A stretch of DNA of 64,000 nucleotides from Flavobacterium glycines (GTDB lineage Bacteria; Bacteroidota; Bacteroidia; Flavobacteriales; Flavobacteriaceae). Below, one piece after another: positions 60,135-64,000 of the stretch. The notes under the pieces were generated by a model that searched no databases, was not told the DNA's origin, and saw only the letters and a program-made list of their open reading frames with translations. Every line of letters starts with the position of its first letter. The first letter of the stretch is position 1. The translations under genes and the position numbers were made by a program. The stretch is from the NCBI RefSeq assembly GCF_900100165.1, contig NZ_FNEO01000001.1, forward strand, positions 434,001 to 498,000, in the 5' to 3' direction.

Positions 60135-60347
60135 TTAACCGCTAAGTTCGCTAAGTTTTTACGTAAAGCTCGCAGAATTATTTACCGCAGATTCACAGAT
60201 TTTTCAATTTGAATTTGCGGTTTTTAATTTTAAAATTAACAGCAAAGGATGCATTTTTTTACGCAAAGCAAATACAAAAGATAGAGCTCTTAAATAAACT
60301 TAATGTCTTTATGGTTTCTTTTAAAAACTTTGCGGACTTTGCGGTTA
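60135..60347. repeat. Intergenic element with AACCGC-type inverted ends
   Basis: TTAACCGCTAAGTTCGCTAAG (60135-60155) and CTTTGCGGACTTTGCGGTTAA (60327-60347) form inverted ends around about 170 bases of AT-rich DNA with no gene. Same family as the element in the biotin operon, with a longer interior. Confidence 0.55.
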
Positions 60348-60369
60348 AGTAAGGATTTAGATAAAACAG

Positions 60370-60405
60370 AAAACCCATCTCATTTTTAAAACGAGATGGG
60401 TTTTT
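60370..60405. terminator. Convergent terminator before the Cys-rich protein gene
   Basis: AAACCCATCTC/GAGATGGGTTT hairpin with a T run on one side and an A run on the other, between the ssb region and the end of the minus-strand small gene. Confidence 0.8.
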
Positions 60406-60413
60406 ATATTTAT

Positions 60414-60599
60414 TTAGGCTACCTTTTTAATCAAATCAAACATTGGGCAACGTTTGCAGCGTTTATTTTCCGATTTTCTGTATTTTTCACAACAAGAAGA
60501 TTTACAGTTTTCCACTTTTTTGATGACAACAAGAGCTTCTTTTTTCTTTTTGTCTTTCTTCTTTTTTTTGCTGTCTTTCTCTTTTTCTTTTTTGCCCAT
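60414..60599 (-). CDS. Small Lys- and Cys-rich protein
   Basis: 61 residues: a very basic N-terminal half (runs of Lys/Glu/Asp, KKKKKDKKKKE) and a C-terminal half with six cysteines (CKSSCCEKY ... CKRCPMF). The gene is supported by its ATG, a -7 box 25 bases upstream, a terminator right after it, and the ordered cysteines. The cysteines suggest metal binding; the tail KXXNKRCKRCP looks like a zinc-ribbon half. Not recognised further. Confidence 0.6.
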   Translation of the reverse strand: MGKKEKEKDSKKKKKDKKKKEALVVIKKVENCKSSCCEKYRKSENKRCKRCPMFDLIKKVA

Positions 60600-60623
60600 C
60601 TCACTATCAGTTTAAAACTGAAG

Positions 60624-60631
60624 CAAATATA
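60624..60631 (-). promoter_or_regulatory. -7 box of the Cys-rich protein gene
   Basis: TATATTTG on the minus strand, 25 bases before the ATG; no TTG at -33. Confidence 0.45.
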
Positions 60632-60679
60632 AATCAAAAAATATTATTTTTATGTATTCTAAATAAACTTTAACGTTTT

Positions 60680-61198
60680 TTATTTGGGATTATTCGTTGT
60701 TGAATTGGCAACTGCCAACTGTTGAATGTCTCGATCAAACAAATACAAACCTCCTTTATCGTCACCAATAAGGTTAATTTTATCCAAAATATTCTTAGCA
60801 GTAGCTTCTTCTTCGATTTGCTCAGAAACATACCATTGTAAAAAGTTATGCGTCGCATAATCTTTCTCAGAAAAAGTAATATGAACCAATTCGTTAATCG
60901 AATCAGATACAAAAACTTCATGTTTGTATAATTCTTCAAACATTTCTTTGAAAGTAGTATAACTTGTTTTAGGCGCTTTCAAATCGGTAACCTGAGCATG
61001 ACCGCCACGTTCATTGACATATTTAATCAATTTAAGCATGTGAGCTCTTTCTTCGTCGGACTGGGCATACATAAATTGCGCAATACCTTCTAAACCATGA
61101 ACCTCAGCCCAACAAGCCATGGATAAATAAGTTTGAGAAGATTCGGCTTCAATACGGATTTGTTTATTTAATGCAGTTTCTATATTTTTTAATAACAT
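60680..61198 (-). CDS. ftnA: Ferritin
   Basis: 172 residues from the internal ATG (MLLKNIETALN), which gives a normal ferritin length; the longer frame begins at a non-ATG codon. Ferroxidase residues are visible: Glu17 in RIEAESSQTY, Glu50 and His53 in SDEERAHM, and Glu/Gln in helices C and D. It is of the bacterial non-haem type (no haem-binding Met52 of bacterioferritin is evident). Stores iron in the cytosol. Stands alone; no Fur box was recognised. Confidence 0.92.
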   Translation of the reverse strand: MLLKNIETALNKQIRIEAESSQTYLSMACWAEVHGLEGIAQFMYAQSDEERAHMLKLIKYVNERGGHAQVTDLKAPKTSYTTFKEMFEELYKHEVFVSDSINELVHITFSEKDYATHNFLQWYVSEQIEEEATAKNILDKINLIGDDKGGLYLFDRDIQQLAVANSTTNNPK

Positions 61199-61300
61199 AA
61201 AATCGAAATTTAATGGATTATACTTCAAGTAAAGTTAAAGAAAATAAAGCAATTCTTTCTTTTTAAAAGAAAAAATTAACGGTTACAAAACATCTTAAAC

Positions 61301-62785
61301 TCAATAAAATCCATCAGCAAACTTACGCATTACATATTGCTTTAACTTAGTATCATAATAACCAAGAATATAATAATCCTTAAATTTCAATATATTCTCT
61401 AGTGTTATGTTTTTATTGGTACTCAAAAAATAATACAATTTATTAATTCCAAGCGGTTGTTGTTCCTGATTTAAAAAATCAAAATTGCGATCCAATGTAC
61501 GTGTAAAATAAACAGTTTTAAAGTGTTCTATTGTTGAAAAATTTTGATTAAAAACTTCATCCTCTTCATCAAATCCATTCACAATATAATTTTGATGTTG
61601 AAACGAATCACCTTGTTTTTTAGGCTTTGCAACTCCTCCAAAAGTAATAAACGTATTTTCTTTATTTTTAAAAACTGACAAACCTATATCTAAAGTCTGT
61701 AAATGCTGTAAAAATCTTTTTGGACTTCTTATTTCATTGGGGTTTCTTAAGTCTGTCTGAATGAATAAAGGAGCATTTTTAGATCTTTTATCACCCTCAT
61801 TTAAAACCCTAATGGTTTTTAACGTTAGATCCGAATTAAAATCTTTTATATCCAGTAAAAGTTCTGATTTACTTGTATTAATTTGATAAAGTTGACCATC
61901 CTGATAAAAAGAATTACTCATCTTTTTTAAATCTTGAAGAACTGATTTAGGAAAATTTTTCTCTAATAATTCATTATTTTCTAGATTAATATCAAATGCC
62001 TGAGTCTTTTTATGATTGTGATCTAATGTTAAAATAATATGGTTTTTATGAATGTAAAGCTTACTTTCTTTAACAACCTTATCCAAAGGATTATAATCGA
62101 AAACATCAATTTTCTCAATTGGGTATGCTTTTATTAAATCATTAAAATTATAGATTTTCTCTTTTCTATCTTGAAAACTGAAAGAAGAAAAATCAAATCC
62201 TTTCTTTGCTATTTTCGCATCTTGAAAAGTATAAACAATCAACCCATGCATAATTCTATGTTGCGCTAGAATATAAAATGAATTATTCGTCTGAAATGTT
62301 GTTACAGCAAACTCATTAGCCGGAAACTTAAAATTTGAAACTGTATGAGTTTTAGTTTCTAAATTAAATTTAAAAGAGAAAACAACAGCTATTTTATTGA
62401 CAATATCATACATATTATTAGAAGGAATAGCCAAAGTCAAATAGAGTGTTGGATCTCCAACTTTATTGAAACTACATCCTATTATTGATTTACCTTTTAA
62501 ATTTTGAAGTAAAAAAACACATTCTCTTTTCAGAAACAAAGTACTATTATACTGTAGAATTGTAATCTTCTCAATATCCTTAATAAAAACAAATACTTCA
62601 TGTGTTTTTTCGTTTTCAACGCTAAGAATTTGATTGTCTTCAATCGAATTACTAAAAACTGATGACGAAATAAATTTAGTATCTTTAAGATTATTTCTTA
62701 AATCAATAGGATAAGTATTCAATATGGTTTGACTCAACAGCATCGATGAGCAAAGCAAAGACAAAAGTTGGAATAGTTTTTTCAT
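61301..62785 (-). CDS. Hypothetical secreted protein
   Basis: 494 residues with a signal peptide (LLCSSMLLSQ). The rest is mostly alternating beta-strand pattern (THEVFVFIKDIEKITIL, LYLTLAIPS, IVYTFQDA), consistent with a beta-propeller or beta-sandwich, but no family is recognised. There is no sorting domain or lipobox, so it is likely periplasmic. No clear promoter. Lies alone between ferritin and a HAD gene. Confidence 0.7.
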   Translation of the reverse strand: MKKLFQLLSLLCSSMLLSQTILNTYPIDLRNNLKDTKFISSSVFSNSIEDNQILSVENEKTHEVFVFIKDIEKITILQYNSTLFLKRECVFLLQNLKGKSIIGCSFNKVGDPTLYLTLAIPSNNMYDIVNKIAVVFSFKFNLETKTHTVSNFKFPANEFAVTTFQTNNSFYILAQHRIMHGLIVYTFQDAKIAKKGFDFSSFSFQDRKEKIYNFNDLIKAYPIEKIDVFDYNPLDKVVKESKLYIHKNHIILTLDHNHKKTQAFDINLENNELLEKNFPKSVLQDLKKMSNSFYQDGQLYQINTSKSELLLDIKDFNSDLTLKTIRVLNEGDKRSKNAPLFIQTDLRNPNEIRSPKRFLQHLQTLDIGLSVFKNKENTFITFGGVAKPKKQGDSFQHQNYIVNGFDEEDEVFNQNFSTIEHFKTVYFTRTLDRNFDFLNQEQQPLGINKLYYFLSTNKNITLENILKFKDYYILGYYDTKLKQYVMRKFADGFY

Positions 62786-62823
62786 ACGTTTTTACTTTCA
62801 AAAACTATTCCGTTTTTCTATCA

Positions 62824-63507
62824 TTATAACCTTTTTAAAATTTCAGTAATATTTTCAAAAGCACTAAAATTTTCATGTTTCACTTCATGGTCAATTTTTT
62901 CATGTGCCCAAGTGGTGTGAAACGGAACATGAGCTGCGTGTCCGCCGATGGCTAAAACAGGCAAAACATCGGATTTCAAAGAATTTCCAATCATGTAAAA
63001 TTCTGAAGGCTGGACTTCCAAACGTTTAATCAAATCCAGATAATCCTGTTCCTGTTTATCGGACATCACCTCAATATGATGGAAATATTTTCCTAAACCT
63101 GAGTTATGCAATTTACGGCGCTGGTCCAGTAAATCGCCCTTAGTAGCAACAACTAATTTGTATTTGCCATACAAAGCTTCCAGGGTTTCTTCGACTCCGT
63201 CTAAGAGAACAATAGGTTTCTCTAATAATTCCTTGCCATATTCAACAATCTTTTCAATTACTTCAACCGAAATAGTATTGTTGGAAATAGTCATAGCTGC
63301 TTCAATCATCGAAAGAATGTAGGCTTTGATGCCGTAACCGTATATCGATAAATTTTTTATTTCTATTCTAAAAAGCTCCTGAGCAATCCCCTGATGCGAA
63401 AGGTAATCGCTCATTAATTCGCAAAATTTCTCTTCTGTTTCTAAGAAATAAGTTTCGTTTACAAATAAGGTATCGTCGGCGTCGAAGGCAATTACTTTTA
63501 GGGACAT
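62824..63507 (-). CDS. HAD-superfamily hydrolase
   Basis: 227 residues from ATG 63507 (seven codons after a TTG). Motif I AFDADDTLF holds the nucleophile Asp and the following Asp; motif II is VVATKG, motif III a Lys in the following helix, and motif IV GNSLKSD. The insert between motifs I and II is helical (about 15-90, C1-type cap). Typical of small phosphatases of phosphoglycolate/phosphonatase kind; substrate unknown. Confidence 0.9.
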   Translation of the reverse strand: MSLKVIAFDADDTLFVNETYFLETEEKFCELMSDYLSHQGIAQELFRIEIKNLSIYGYGIKAYILSMIEAAMTISNNTISVEVIEKIVEYGKELLEKPIVLLDGVEETLEALYGKYKLVVATKGDLLDQRRKLHNSGLGKYFHHIEVMSDKQEQDYLDLIKRLEVQPSEFYMIGNSLKSDVLPVLAIGGHAAHVPFHTTWAHEKIDHEVKHENFSAFENITEILKRL

Positions 63508-63574
63508 GGTTTTTTGTTTTTGATGCAAATTCGTAAATTATTTTCTTTTAAGGAAATCATTTCTTTAAAAAACA

Positions 63575-63597
63575 AAAGAGGCTCAATAAGCCTCTTT
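63575..63597. terminator. Terminator between the edge gene and the HAD gene
   Basis: AAAGAGGCT/AGCCTCTTT with a 5-base loop, followed on the plus strand by CATTG rather than a long T-run; on the minus strand by TTTTGTTTTTT. Confidence 0.7.
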
Positions 63598-63619
63598 CAT
63601 TGTATTTCATAGAAATAAA

Positions 63620-64000
63620 TTAACTTTTTTCGTATGGAAAATTACGCCCTACTTTTCGCATCATGTGTTCCATCATAGCTTGAGGATTACTCATTACATC
63701 TTCATCCATTTGCTTGTAAAAACGCCATAATAAATCGCCGTCTTTTGCATTGTAAATATTCATTGTCAAATCGGAAGTGGCTACTTTTCCGGTTCCAAAA
63801 CCTATAAGTAAGCTTTTTACAATTGCACCACCTTCACTACCTGTTTTTTGGTAAGCATAAGTACATTTGATAACAGCGTCAACGCCTAAAATTTTAGCTA
63901 AAGCATCTGGAGTTAGGTCATCTATTTTATCAAAATTCCCGCTTTGTTTCAATAAAACATTTGTTCTTTCAGGATCTTGTACTGTAACAGAATAATCAGA
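63620..64000 (-). CDS. Hypothetical protein, C-terminal part only
   Basis: The open frame continues past the right edge (window reading SDYSVTVQDPERTNVLLKQS ...), so the start is outside. The visible 126 residues include PDALAKILGVDAVIKCTYAYQ, a Gly/Ile-rich SLLIGFGTGKVATS, and WRFYKQMDEDVMSNPQAMMEHMMRKVGR. The pattern resembles lipoprotein or secreted proteins that act on a shared partner, but no family is recognised. The internal TTG at 63952 is not the start. Confidence 0.6.
   Translation of the reverse strand, partial: SDYSVTVQDPERTNVLLKQSGNFDKIDDLTPDALAKILGVDAVIKCTYAYQKTGSEGGAIVKSLLIGFGTGKVATSDLTMNIYNAKDGDLLWRFYKQMDEDVMSNPQAMMEHMMRKVGRNFPYEKS

Noticed and set aside
60396..60632. Plus-strand 78-residue Phe-rich frame
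   Set aside because: It is antisense to the Lys-rich small protein gene; the Phe runs merely mirror the A/T-rich Lys codons.

Overview
This is a low-GC Bacteroidota chromosome segment, almost certainly Flavobacterium or a close relative. The signs are the SusC-type receptor, a hybrid two-component regulator, type IX secretion (T9SS) C-terminal domains, TAnnTTTG-type -7 promoter boxes with no clear Shine-Dalgarno sequences, DUF4270 next to glmS, and atpD-atpC separated from the other ATP synthase genes. I saw no prophage, insertion sequence, CRISPR array or rRNA operon; one tRNA is present.

Layout. 1-12060: a polysaccharide utilisation locus (PUL) on the minus strand: 5' part of a susC gene, a GH105-like unsaturated glycuronidase, a DUF2264 protein, a 1368-residue hybrid two-component regulator (HTCS) and a GH2 beta-galactosidase. 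susC and the GH2 gene share an unusual upstream layout (two CCCC blocks 21-22 bp apart, then a -7 box 22-23 bp further on). 12150-21405: tRNA-Leu and housekeeping genes (prs, rplY, pth, ribF, bioB), a secreted metalloprotease and two tandem paralogous membrane proteins. 21424-29117: two large paralogous T9SS surface proteins. 29321-34411: recX and the biotin operon bioF-bioD-bioA plus an embedded ketoacyl synthase, with repeats in each intergenic gap. 34636-37980: a small unknown protein, a palindrome-rich region, an outer-membrane barrel and a PAP2/haloperoxidase-like lipoprotein. 38057-43153: atpD-atpC and a TonB-dependent receptor. 43331-49118: a minus-strand operon of a GT5 fragment, a DUF4270 lipoprotein and glmS, divergent from panC-panD. 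49201-64000: an esterase-like protein lacking its nucleophile, radA, a LytS/LytTR pair, an operon of GNAT-nitrilase, DinB-like, zinc-ribbon and M28 peptidase genes, a tail-less ssb, a Cys-rich small protein, ferritin, a secreted unknown, a HAD hydrolase and a partial gene at the edge.

How the genes work together. The PUL enzymes plausibly remove terminal uronic acid and galactose from a plant arabinogalactan or pectin side chain, sensed by the HTCS propeller and imported through SusC. bioF/D/A with bioB cover the late steps of biotin synthesis; the ketoacyl synthase in the operon may serve the early pimeloyl part. panC-panD supply pantothenate. Several listed start codons are TTG or GTG a few codons upstream of a better ATG; where a promoter box or signal peptide decided the start, I moved it. 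All calls come from reading the sequence; no searches were run.
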